Positions 1 to 5,559 of a DNA stretch of 31,493 bases are shown here, piece by piece (the first letter of the stretch is position 1; every line of letters starts with the position of its first letter). Under the pieces are notes generated by a model that saw only the letters and a program-made list of their open reading frames with translations, made no database searches and was not told the origin of the DNA. The position numbers and the translations under genes were made by a program. The stretch covers positions 1 through 31,493 of the IMG/VR virus record IMGVR_UViG_3300047408_000092, one strand, 5' to 3'. The DNA is from a virus.

Positions 1-19
1 GTTTCGGAGGGCCGATCGG

Positions 20-463
20 TCAAACACTTTGAATCCCCCCCCTGCCGCCATCTCGCGCGGTTTTCGCGGCATGACACGCCTGACATTTCAACACGATGCG
101 ATTCAGGTCACAGACCGCGCGCACATCCGATCGCTCGTCGTCCCGCAGCGCTGGTTCGTGATCCAGATGCAAGCTCGAGCCATCGGCACTCGCGAAGGTG
201 AACAGCCCCGCGTCGCGGCACGCGCTGTCGCGCTGCGTCGGTCCATCTGGCAGCGCGGCCCCACACACCGGCCCGATCCCCGCCTGCACCAGGGCGGCGA
301 GGAAGCGCCGGCGGAACGGCTGCCAGTCGCGGGTGGTGTAGCCGCGGGCGTGTGCAGTGCCGCGGATCTGCTCCTGCTGACGCGCATGCGTCGGACACCG
401 GCTCACGCCTCGCGGCAGAAGGGCGGGACAGTGCGGCGCGGCGCACGGATGGAGGGCGCTCAT
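20..463 (-). CDS. HNH endonuclease
   Basis: Probable phage HNH nuclease of 147 residues. The N-terminus has paired Cys and His residues (CAAPHC, then a CPTH motif) typical of small phage HNH proteins. The C-terminal half holds the HNH core: LHLDHEPAL with the Asp-His pair, an Asn in DLNRIVL, then CQACHAAKTARDG, which gives a CxxC zinc pair and the last His. The start is taken at 463 because its ATG overlaps the upstream stop as ATGA; an in-frame GTG at 475 is also possible. If the ends of the window join, it sits directly before the small terminase, where HNH proteins commonly assist terminase cutting and packaging. The role is inferred from family and position. Confidence 0.88.
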   Translation of the reverse strand: MSALHPCAAPHCPALLPRGVSRCPTHARQQEQIRGTAHARGYTTRDWQPFRRRFLAALVQAGIGPVCGAALPDGPTQRDSACRDAGLFTFASADGSSLHLDHEPALRDDERSDVRAVCDLNRIVLKCQACHAAKTARDGGRGGIQSV

Positions 464-678
464 CGGTCGCTCCACGCCCGCGTTTCGTTCGCCAATCGAG
501 ACGTGGATCGTGCCCAGGCCGCCGAACGGCGATCCTGTTTCCAGGTCGCGCGGTAGTTCTTCATCGTGGCGGCATGACAGGTCCGACAGTAGCGTTGACC
601 GGGACGGCGCGGGTTGCGACAGTCCGGATTGCTACACGGACGACCTGTTCCACACGTTTCACGTGAAACACTTGCCAT
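460..678 (-). CDS. Small zinc-ribbon protein; gene carries a parS-like site
   Basis: A 72-residue basic protein with a compact zinc-binding segment: CSNPDC, then RRPGQRYCRTCH, a CxxxxC/CxxCH arrangement. Similar short proteins occur in phage early regions but I know of no assigned role. The ATG at 678 overlaps the upstream stop by one base (TGATG) and is preceded by a strong Shine-Dalgarno (GGGAGGAGGGG). Its stop overlaps the HNH start as ATGA. Codons 4 to 8 (VSRET) contain a parS-like palindrome, listed separately. Confidence 0.72.
   Translation of the reverse strand: MASVSRETCGTGRPCSNPDCRNPRRPGQRYCRTCHAATMKNYRATWKQDRRSAAWARSTSRLANETRAWSDR
655..670. promoter_or_regulatory. parS-like ParB-binding palindrome
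   Basis: The + strand reads CGTTTCACGTGAAACA. The bacterial chromosomal parS consensus is TGTTTCACGTGAAACA, so 15 of 16 bases match, and the central 14 bases form a perfect palindrome. It lies inside the first codons of the 72-residue protein, where it encodes VSRET, a peptide often produced by parS sites inside genes. No ParA or ParB gene is visible here, so a role would depend on host ParB. Only one copy was found by eye. Confidence 0.6.
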
Positions 679-908
679 CACCCCTCCTCCCGCGCCGCCC
701 GCGTTAGCGCCCGGATCGCCTCCCGTCGCCACGAGAGTAAGGCGTGCATCCGATTCGCCAGTGCCTCGGTACAGATCCCGCGTTCCAGTGCTTCGACCGT
801 CGGCTCGTCCAGGTCGATCGTGTAGCGCGTGTCGCCGGTCGGGATGTGGACCGCTTCGTCGCGGATCACCTCGACCGACGGCTCCGGGATCGGGGCGCGC
901 TTCGCCAT
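678..908 (-). CDS. Hypothetical early protein, 76 aa
   Basis: Not recognised. The protein is acidic in the middle (DLDEPTVEALERG) and ends in a basic amphipathic helix rich in Arg and Ala. There is no signal peptide, membrane segment or cysteine cluster. It lies 3 bases after the preceding gene and overlaps the next by one base, so it belongs to the early operon and is very likely translated. Confidence 0.65.
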   Translation of the reverse strand: MAKRAPIPEPSVEVIRDEAVHIPTGDTRYTIDLDEPTVEALERGICTEALANRMHALLSWRREAIRALTRAAREEG

Positions 909-911
909 GAA

Positions 912-1127
912 TCACTCGCCGTTCAGATCGAACAGCGGGAGTTCACCTTCATCGCGCGCCGCGGCCCGTAGGCGCAGCAGCAGCCCCTCCTTCGTCTCGC
1001 GGAGGTCCTTCAGATGCAGCCGACAGTCGTTGATGTCGCGCGTCGTGAGCAGGATCTGGCGTTCGAGTGACGCCATCTGGTGAAAGCGGCGCGAGGCCCG
1101 CTCTTCAGTGATGTGTGGGGCACTCAT
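912..1127 (-). CDS. Hypothetical helical protein, 71 aa
   Basis: Not recognised. Most of the 71 residues (about 8 to 58) form a predicted long helix with heptad-like Leu spacing (LERQILLTTRDI, LHLKDLRETKEGLLLRL), suggesting a short coiled coil, followed by an acidic tail. The ATG at 1127 overlaps the upstream stop as ATGA, which decides the start. Confidence 0.65.
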   Translation of the reverse strand: MSAPHITEERASRRFHQMASLERQILLTTRDINDCRLHLKDLRETKEGLLLRLRAAARDEGELPLFDLNGE

Positions 1128-1390
1128 GCAGATTTTCTCTCCGTGCGATCTCGTGTGAGCCCTTTGCCCTGCCGCCGCTCGATGCACGCATGCCGATCGG
1201 CTTTGTCGAGCACCAGGAACCGGCCGCCGGTCGCCGGATGCGTCACCACTTCCCGGACGGTGAAGCCGAGGTCGAACGGGACATACGTCCCCTGCTCGGT
1301 GATCACCCACATGATCGCGTGATGGCACCATTTACACCGACCCGGTCGAGCCGTCCCCACCCACGCGCGGATCGTGCGCCAGAACTTCAC
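1124..1390 (-). CDS. Small zinc-binding phage protein, 88 aa
   Basis: Begins at a GTG that overlaps the preceding stop as GTGA. An N-terminal RCKWCHHAIMWVITEQG segment (CxxCHH) followed by a hydrophobic stretch and a later HACIERR suggests a small zinc-binding fold. Proteins of the pattern CxxC, then IxWV, then a loop ending in P(F/V)D are common in phage early operons and have no established function. Coupled to both neighbours by overlap. Confidence 0.65.
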   Translation of the reverse strand: MKFWRTIRAWVGTARPGRCKWCHHAIMWVITEQGTYVPFDLGFTVREVVTHPATGGRFLVLDKADRHACIERRQGKGLTRDRTERKSA

Positions 1391-1878
1391 GCGGACCCCT
1401 CCGACGCCGACGCCTCGGCGGCGGGCTGCGCCTCGAGCGCCTCACACCGCGCGATCGACGCGACGATCTCGGCGGCGAGCATCTGCGCGGCCTTGACGCG
1501 GTCGCGATCGAAGGCGGTCACCTTCCGCACGGTCGGGATCCGTTTCAGCGGGATCGTGCCGAGCTTCGCCTGCACGGTCGCCAGCACCTGGGCGGCATCC
1601 ACGCGCGTGAACGTCTCAGCCTCGGGCAGACGCTCAACCAGGACGGGCGGACGCGGGCGATCGCCGGGCAGCGGCGTGTTGGAGCTGATGAGGCGATACG
1701 CGGCGTTGATGTCGTCGTTCGTCCACCGGATGCGGAGCTGCGCACAGCGACACTTGAGCGCCTCGGTCAGATCCGGCAACGTCGCACAGTCGCCGGTCTT
1801 CAAGAGGGCCCACACCAGCTTCGCCAGCAGCCGGCCACGGTGGTCGATGTCGTGCGTCGCGTTGTTTTCTTGAGCCAT
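1387..1878 (-). CDS. Hypothetical early protein, 163 aa
   Basis: Not recognised. A mostly helical 163-residue protein with an N-terminal segment containing CATL and KCRCAQLRIRWT, where a helix-turn-helix-like arrangement is possible but not convincing, and a C-terminal Ala/Glu-rich tail. It is the first gene after the repeat region at 1905-2135. No clear Shine-Dalgarno precedes the ATG at 1878. Confidence 0.65.
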   Translation of the reverse strand: MAQENNATHDIDHRGRLLAKLVWALLKTGDCATLPDLTEALKCRCAQLRIRWTNDDINAAYRLISSNTPLPGDRPRPPVLVERLPEAETFTRVDAAQVLATVQAKLGTIPLKRIPTVRKVTAFDRDRVKAAQMLAAEIVASIARCEALEAQPAAEASASEGSA

Positions 1879-1904
1879 TAGTGAAAACTCGCGTCTGCGC
1901 GAAG

Positions 1905-2135
1905 TTCTAATTGATCGATCTAAGGCGGACGGACGTACGGATCACGGTCGATCGATCGACCCCGATCTCGTCAGATCGGAGACAGCAGATAGGAGATTGG
2001 AGATCGGAGAGTGTTGTTTTCGTCATCGCCTCGTCATCGGTTCGCTACCGGGTTGGTCATCGGGTCGTCATCCGTTCGTGATGGGGTTGCCTATCAGTTG
2101 GTCATCGAGTGGTCATCGGTTCGTGACAGGGTTCG
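1905..2135. repeat. Iteron-like tandem repeats with GATC cluster (candidate replication origin)
   Basis: A non-coding stretch between the DUF1376 gene and the 163-aa gene. From 2021 to 2133 the + strand is built of ten consecutive units close to CGTCATCGGTT. Unit starts are 2021, 2032, 2043, 2055, 2066, 2077, 2089, 2100, 2111 and 2122, giving spacings of 11 or 12 bases, about one helical turn. Some units are degenerate. Next to it, 1913-2005 holds eight GATC sites in 93 bases, and 1974-2010 is purine-rich. Tandem iterons at helical spacing next to a replication-type gene are typical of phage and plasmid origins. The origin role is inference; binding of an early regulator is the alternative. 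Confidence 0.6.
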
Positions 2136-2486
2136 CTACTTCTGGCGCGCCGGCCACCGCATCGCCGCCCCCTTGATCCCGGCCTCGCGCCCCGCCTCCC
2201 GCCGCGCCGCCTGCTTCGCCCGTTCGAGCTCCAGCCGGGGATTGAGCAGGCGCCCGTCCTGTTTCCGGAAGCACGGTTCCAACGCCGGCCAGAGCCGTCG
2301 GAACCCGGCATCCGGCTCCCCCACCATCCGCGCCAGGCGCCCAAGATCCGCCGGCAACGACCCGTCCTGCCAGCAGAGACACAAGAGCGTGATGTACGCG
2401 CCGCGCTCCGCGAGGCTCATCCCGGCGACATGGCCGTCGGTCAGGAAGTCCTTCGGGTAAAACTGAAACGCGGGGGCATGCTCCAG
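2136..2486 (-). CDS. DUF1376 (YdaU-like) replication-associated protein
   Basis: A 116-residue protein with the DUF1376 signature: AFQFYPKDFLTD near the start, then LAERGAYITLLCLCWQDGSL and a C-terminal basic helix (RLELERAKQAARREAG). The family is common in phage and prophage replication regions, often alone or fused to initiator or helicase-loader domains. The conserved AFQFYP start lies upstream of the first in-frame ATG (2420). The only possible initiation codon between it and the upstream stop at 2490-2492 is CTG at 2486, with a GAGG 10 bases before it, so I assign a CTG start. The iteron array begins immediately after the stop. It is the only replication-type gene in the window. Confidence 0.78.
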   Translation of the reverse strand: MEHAPAFQFYPKDFLTDGHVAGMSLAERGAYITLLCLCWQDGSLPADLGRLARMVGEPDAGFRRLWPALEPCFRKQDGRLLNPRLELERAKQAARREAGREAGIKGAAMRWPARQK

Positions 2487-2502
2487 GGGTCACCGTCCTC
2501 GA

Positions 2503-2646
2503 CTACTCGCGTCGCCCGCGGATGTGATCATCCAACCACGCCGAACTGACGAACTTGCCGCGATCGTCCCGGGGCGTGCGGGTGCGCCAGGCCCAGACGA
2601 CGACGGCCACCCCGCCAGCGAGGAAGAGCCCGACGACGATCCTCAT
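2503..2646 (-). CDS. Small single-span membrane protein, 47 aa
   Basis: A short gene whose ATG overlaps the stop of the cytosine methyltransferase as ATGA. Residues 3 to 20 (IVVGLFLAGGVAVVVWAW) form one transmembrane helix, followed by a basic RTRTPR stretch and a soluble tail ending DDHIRGRRE. By the positive-inside rule the C-terminus should be cytoplasmic. No function is known. The overlap, intact frame and clear membrane helix make it likely to be real. Confidence 0.7.
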   Translation of the reverse strand: MRIVVGLFLAGGVAVVVWAWRTRTPRDDRGKFVSSAWLDDHIRGRRE

Positions 2647-3812
2647 CCGCGCGGACTCGTCTCGTGTGCCGTTGGGCGGTCAGGTACCGCATCGCATGGC
2701 GGTGTGCTGTTAGGCGTCGTTGAGAGACTCATGTACGCCTCGATGAAGACTTGCGCGACTTGCGGTTTGATGGCGTTACCGTAGCCGCGCAGGCGTCCCA
2801 CGCGGTTGGATACCCCATGAGCCAACGGGAATGTGCCGGGTTCAACTGGCCGCGCTTTGCCGTCAGCGCATGGGAGCCAGTCGCAATGAGCCCAGAAACT
2901 TGACGCGGCACGGTGTCGTTCCGTTCCTTCCCGTCGCGACGTGTCATCGATCCAGATAGGTCGCCCGTGTCCTTGTGGTCCCGCGCAGTTGGGCTCGCCC
3001 AACTGGTCAACGTCACCTGATCGCGTAAATTGATCTGGTGTCCTTCCCGCATAGCCGGATCGCACCAGCCTCCGCTCCCCTCTTCGATGTTCGGCGTTCG
3101 CCAGCTCGCTAACTGCGCTGCTCCCGGTAGTTTGTGAAACTTCACCCGCGTTCCGTCCGGTTTCTTCGGCCCGTAGCAGTAATCGCTCCCAAGTTCGTCG
3201 TTGACCATCGGTGTCGGCCACGAAGATTTCGGCTGATACGCCAGATTCGGTTGCCCGCCATCCTTCCGTTCCGGATGATGTTTGCACGCGCCCCGAATAT
3301 CCGAGTGATTCGGACTCTGCCACGAACCACAATCGTTGCCGGATGTCGAACGCGCCGACGCACGGACCAGGGAGACCACACGCCCCGACGGCGTAGTCTT
3401 CCGCTTCCAGGTCATCGCAAAGACGATCGAGCCAGCCATGTCCAAGCGCTGCTTCAACCTGTTCCCCAAAGACGACGCCAGGGCGGCACTCTTTGACGAG
3501 CTGGAACCAGACAGGCCAAAGGTCGCGCGGATCGTGCCCGCCAGCTTGGGCGCCGGCACTCGAGAACGGCTGGCAGGGACAGGAGCCGGTCCAGACGGGT
3601 CGAGCATCGTCCCAGCCAGCGAGTCGGAGGGCGTAGCTCCAGCCGCCGATGCCGGCGAAGAAGTGGCACTGGGTAAATCCTCGAACATCGTCGGCTGTGA
3701 CTTCCACAATGCTCCGTTCATCGACGTCGCCATCCGCGATCAGTCCGGCCGTGATCAACTCGCGCAGCCACGCCGCCGCGAACGGATCGATCTCGTTGTA
3801 GTAGGCGGCCAT
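2643..3812 (-). CDS. DNA (cytosine-5) methyltransferase
   Basis: A 389-residue Dcm-type enzyme that would transfer a methyl group from SAM to cytosine C5. Visible motifs: motif I FFAGIGGWSYALRLAG (about 51-66); motif IV GSCPCQPFS with nucleophile Cys80; motif VI as GEQVE (117-119 EQV instead of the usual ENV, a variant common in phage enzymes); motif VIII DIRQRLWFVA (156-165); motif X GYGNAIKPQVAQVF (343-356). The middle (190-310) is a variable target-recognition region with LANAEHRRGERR and LGEPN-type segments. Likely roles are evasion of host restriction or regulation. Local base composition is less GC-rich than its neighbours, suggesting transfer. A second long frame lies inside it. Confidence 0.93.
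   Translation of the reverse strand: MAAYYNEIDPFAAAWLRELITAGLIADGDVDERSIVEVTADDVRGFTQCHFFAGIGGWSYALRLAGWDDARPVWTGSCPCQPFSSAGAQAGGHDPRDLWPVWFQLVKECRPGVVFGEQVEAALGHGWLDRLCDDLEAEDYAVGACGLPGPCVGAFDIRQRLWFVAESESLGYSGRVQTSSGTEGWRATESGVSAEIFVADTDGQRRTWERLLLRAEETGRNAGEVSQTTGSSAVSELANAEHRRGERRLVRSGYAGRTPDQFTRSGDVDQLGEPNCAGPQGHGRPIWIDDTSRREGTERHRAASSFWAHCDWLPCADGKARPVEPGTFPLAHGVSNRVGRLRGYGNAIKPQVAQVFIEAYMSLSTTPNSTPPCDAVPDRPTAHETSPRG
2729..3733 (-). CDS. Overlapping-frame protein, phage LNPAHSRWLMGYP family
   Basis: A 334-codon frame on the same strand, entirely inside the cytosine methyltransferase gene in another phase. It is not a featureless shadow. It resembles a phage protein family I recall from annotated phage genomes, often labelled as methyltransferase or hypothetical. 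Shared features are a Ser/Pro/Ala-rich start (MFEDLPSATSSPAS at codon 16), FAMTWKRKTTPSGR near 109, repeated SW-x-TP/SP-xxxD blocks (SWPTPMVNDE, SWASPTARDHKD), and the C-terminal LNPAHSRWLMGYPTAWDAC. No Shine-Dalgarno stands out for 3733 or 3688. Long open alternate frames arise easily in GC-rich DNA, so translation is uncertain, but the family likeness is specific. Function unknown; a partner of the methyltransferase is a guess. Confidence 0.5.
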   Translation of the reverse strand: MATSMNGALWKSQPTMFEDLPSATSSPASAAGATPSDSLAGTMLDPSGPAPVPASRSRVPAPKLAGTIRATFGLSGSSSSKSAALASSLGNRLKQRLDMAGSIVFAMTWKRKTTPSGRVVSLVRASARSTSGNDCGSWQSPNHSDIRGACKHHPERKDGGQPNLAYQPKSSWPTPMVNDELGSDYCYGPKKPDGTRVKFHKLPGAAQLASWRTPNIEEGSGGWCDPAMREGHQINLRDQVTLTSWASPTARDHKDTGDLSGSMTRRDGKERNDTVPRQVSGLIATGSHALTAKRGQLNPAHSRWLMGYPTAWDACAATVTPSNRKSRKSSSRRT

Positions 3813-3815
3813 CGG

Positions 3816-4028
3816 TCATCGCACCCGCCGACTCCACAAGCGATCAATCGTGGTCACCGCCAGCGTCCGCAGGAGATCGAGCCCTTCCCCGTGACTGACC
3901 TCGTCGCCGATCGAGGGCGACACGAGCCGGGCCCACTGCTGGATCGCGTCGGTCACCGCATCGACGTCGGCCGCGAAGTCGCGCTGCGCCTCCTGCTGCT
4001 GCTGACGGCGGGTTTCGAGCGAGATCAC
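3816..4028 (-). CDS. Hypothetical early protein, 70 aa
   Basis: Not recognised. Starts at a GTG overlapping the preceding stop as GTGA and ends 3 bases before the methyltransferase start. The N-terminus is Gln/Arg-rich (RRQQQQEAQ) and the rest is helical and amphipathic with no cysteines or membrane segments. It may be a small regulator, but nothing in the sequence identifies it. Confidence 0.6.
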   Translation of the reverse strand: MISLETRRQQQQEAQRDFAADVDAVTDAIQQWARLVSPSIGDEVSHGEGLDLLRTLAVTTIDRLWSRRVR

Positions 4029-4237
4029 TGCACGCCTCCGAACCGCGCGTAGAACGGCAACACGATCGGCTCCTCTTCGAGGAGCACCCGCGCGCCGTAG
4101 CTCGCGGCCAGACGTGCGGCTTCCCGCGGATCGCGACCGGTCTCAAGTTGCCGGATCGCCAACTCGCCGAATCTTGCGGCCATCGCGCGCGAGGAGGTGT
4201 CGAACAGCGCGTCGGAGGCGGCGGGCCGATCGATCAT
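4025..4237 (-). CDS. Hypothetical early protein, 70 aa
   Basis: Not recognised. An acidic to neutral helical protein (SRAMAARFGELAIRQLETG, then LLEEEPIVLPFYARFGG). The start at 4237 is chosen because its ATG overlaps the upstream stop as ATGA; a longer in-frame extension to 4300 would run deep into the upstream gene. Translationally coupled on both sides. Confidence 0.6.
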   Translation of the reverse strand: MIDRPAASDALFDTSSRAMAARFGELAIRQLETGRDPREAARLAASYGARVLLEEEPIVLPFYARFGGVQ

Positions 4238-4494
4238 CGCCGGCCCCGCCCGAAGGATCGGAACGCCGGCACCGGCGCCGCCAGCTCCCCGTCGATCCAC
4301 GCCTGGACTTTTTTGCCGGAGTAGCGCGCCTTGTTCCCGACGCGCGGCAGGATTTCGAGGAACACCAGCTCGCCGGCCTTCTCGAGCTGCCAGATCCGCG
4401 TCGTGCCCAGATGCAGGATGGGCTCGAGGTCCTTCAGGACCATCACCTCAGGCTTCGGTTGCCCCTCGACGTAGCTCGCCAGGCCCCGCGGCAT
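4234..4494 (-). CDS. Excisionase-like / AlpA-like DNA-binding protein
   Basis: An 86-residue protein with a winged-helix (HTH_17/MerR-like) core at about 18 to 70: LKDLEPILHLGTTRIWQLEKAG as the helix-turn-helix, a hydrophobic wing with LPRVGNKARYSGKKV, then QAWIDGEL. This pattern is typical of excisionases and AlpA-type regulators. Its place as the second early gene, near the integrase and attP, fits a directionality factor (Xis), but a purely transcriptional role is equally possible. It overlaps its upstream neighbour by one base (TGATG). Confidence 0.7.
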   Translation of the reverse strand: MPRGLASYVEGQPKPEVMVLKDLEPILHLGTTRIWQLEKAGELVFLEILPRVGNKARYSGKKVQAWIDGELAAPVPAFRSFGRGRR

Positions 4495-4745
4495 CAGGCC
4501 ACCCGCTGCGCGGCGGCCCGGACCGCCAGGCGCACCTTAATGAAGGAATCGAGCGGGATCCGGGCGTAGGCGGCGATGGTCTGCGCTAGCTCGGGTTGCG
4601 GCACCGTCAACCCCGCGGCAATCCGCGAGATGTGCGCCTGGGACGTGCCGACCGCCGTCGCGACCGCGAGCTGGGTGTCGCCCGTTTTGGCGAGGTAGGT
4701 CGCGAGGTCCGGATACCGACGACGGCGACGCAACCGGGGAGCCAT
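4494..4745 (-). CDS. Cro-like XRE-family regulator
   Basis: An 83-residue protein with an XRE helix-turn-helix: YLAKTGDTQLAVATAVGTSQAHISRIAAG, followed by LTVPQPELAQTIAAYARIPLDSF. It is the first gene of the - strand early operon, divergent from the larger XRE protein at 4851, which is the classic Cro position. An in-frame ATG exists at 4766, but it lies upstream of the predicted transcription start (about 4749), so 4745 is preferred. That leaves only a few untranslated bases and no Shine-Dalgarno, so the message would be practically leaderless. Basic N-terminal tail (PRLRRRRR). Confidence 0.78.
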   Translation of the reverse strand: MAPRLRRRRRYPDLATYLAKTGDTQLAVATAVGTSQAHISRIAAGLTVPQPELAQTIAAYARIPLDSFIKVRLAVRAAAQRVA

Positions 4746-4748
4746 ACC

Positions 4749-4768
4749 GAATGTGAATATACACATTC
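4749..4768. promoter_or_regulatory. Operator palindrome at the early promoter
   Basis: GAATGTG, six bases AATATA, then CACATTC: a perfect 7-bp inverted repeat. It covers the -10 box and start point of the - strand early promoter and lies between two divergent XRE regulators, where operators are expected. A related AT-rich element with TATACATAT occurs at 4789-4797. Confidence 0.7.
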
Positions 4769-4785
4769 CGTTTTAGCCGTGTCAA
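4756..4785 (-). promoter_or_regulatory. Early - strand promoter (PR-like)
   Basis: On the - strand a TTGACA -35 box (4785-4780) and a TATATT -10 box (4761-4756) are separated by 18 bases. Both boxes are close to the sigma70 consensus, striking in such GC-rich DNA. The -10 box sits in the centre of the operator palindrome at 4749-4768, so a bound repressor would block polymerase. Transcription would begin near 4749 and drive the Cro-like gene and probably the whole early operon. Confidence 0.75.
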
Positions 4786-4807
4786 GACTATACATATATG
4801 GTATGGT
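4779..4807 (+). promoter_or_regulatory. Candidate repressor promoter (PRM-like)
   Basis: On the + strand GTGTCA (4779-4784) and TATGGT (4802-4807) are 17 bases apart, each matching four of six consensus bases. The -35 box overlaps the -35 box of the opposing early promoter, so the two would compete. It would start transcription near 4814, upstream of the repressor ATG at 4851. Weaker than the early promoter. Confidence 0.4.
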
Positions 4808-4850
4808 GTCTTCACGGTGGACCTAGAAGTCGATACTCCTAACGGGCGCT

Positions 4851-5201
4851 ATGGGACAGACGCCCCCCAGACCGACCCTCGACGCGCTCGCGCGCGCCCG
4901 GATTAACGCATGGATCCACTCGATGGGGACGACGCAGCAGAAACTCGGGGAAGCGATCGGCCGGAACCAGGCGTGGATGAGTCGCTATCTCTCGGGCGGC
5001 ATCGACGCGGACCTCGATACGCTGGAGAAGATCGCGCACGCCTTCGGCCACCACATCAGCGCGCTCCTCACCACGCCCACCGATCCCGAAGAACGCCAGG
5101 TCATCGACGCCTACCGGGCCGTGCCCGCCGAGGACCGCGCCCTCGCGATCCGCGTGCTGCAGAAGTTCGCTCGACCCCGTCGCCCGCCGCGAAAGCGGTA
5201 A
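4851..5201 (+). CDS. XRE-family phage repressor
   Basis: A 116-residue protein with an XRE helix-turn-helix at about 25 to 75: MGTTQQKLGEAIGRNQAWMSRYLSGG, then DADLDTLEKIAHAFGHHISALL. A short C-terminal helical segment follows (DPEERQVIDAYRAVPAEDRALA), typical of compact repressors without a RecA-cleavable peptidase domain, so induction would need another signal. It is divergent from the Cro-like gene and upstream of the integrase, the usual immunity position. No clear Shine-Dalgarno precedes the ATG. Most likely the lysogeny repressor. Confidence 0.8.
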   Translation: MGQTPPRPTLDALARARINAWIHSMGTTQQKLGEAIGRNQAWMSRYLSGGIDADLDTLEKIAHAFGHHISALLTTPTDPEERQVIDAYRAVPAEDRALAIRVLQKFARPRRPPRKR

Positions 5202-5307
5202 GCGTCTGGTCGACCAGGCGGCGCGTCGCCGGGGTGAGCTGCCGGAGCAGCGTGAGCTCGTCAGTCTCGCGCTTCGTGAGCGGACGCGTCGCGTGCGCCA
5301 GAGCCAT
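5101..5307 (-). CDS. Small antisense ORF overlapping the repressor end
   Basis: A 68-codon frame starting at 5307 with an AAAGGT Shine-Dalgarno-like sequence ten bases upstream. The first 41 residues look protein-like (LTKRETDELTLLRQLTPATRRLVDQTL), but the last 27, antisense to the repressor gene, are low-complexity Arg/Gly. It might be a real small protein whose 3' end overlaps the repressor, or chance. No function proposed. Confidence 0.35.
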   Translation of the reverse strand: MALAHATRPLTKRETDELTLLRQLTPATRRLVDQTLTAFAAGDGVERTSAARGSRGRGPRRARPGRRR

Positions 5308-5559
5308 CGCGGGAGCTACCTTTCGTCAACCGAGGGGATCCCAACGAAGCCACACCTTACGCCCGTCGTCTGTAGACTTTCAACTGTAATCGATCTTACC
5401 GAACAGGTATATCCTCACGGCCTACACCGCCCGGCGGCTTTTGTCAATGCTATACACATCTCGCATAGGGAGTTACTTCTTTGCGATACTCCCCACCGGG
5501 CCACAGGCCCCGCGCGCGGCGCGCCGGCGCGAGACCGCAGACCGTCGAGCACAATATTT
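5308..5559. promoter_or_regulatory. Upstream region of the integrase
   Basis: About 250 bases without a supported gene, AT-richer than the surroundings in 5370-5490. It holds TATACACAT at 5451-5459, identical over nine bases to part of the early operator (4758-4766), and a 6-bp inverted repeat GGGAGT/ACTCCC (5468-5473 and 5488-5493). These could be repressor or integrase binding sites controlling the integrase. I could not define a convincing -35/-10 pair. The stretch just before the integrase ATG (5510-5540) is very GC-rich. Confidence 0.4.

Noticed and set aside
4746-4766. Upstream ATG (4766) for the Cro-like gene
   Set aside because: It lies within the operator and upstream of the predicted transcription start, so it would not be in the message.
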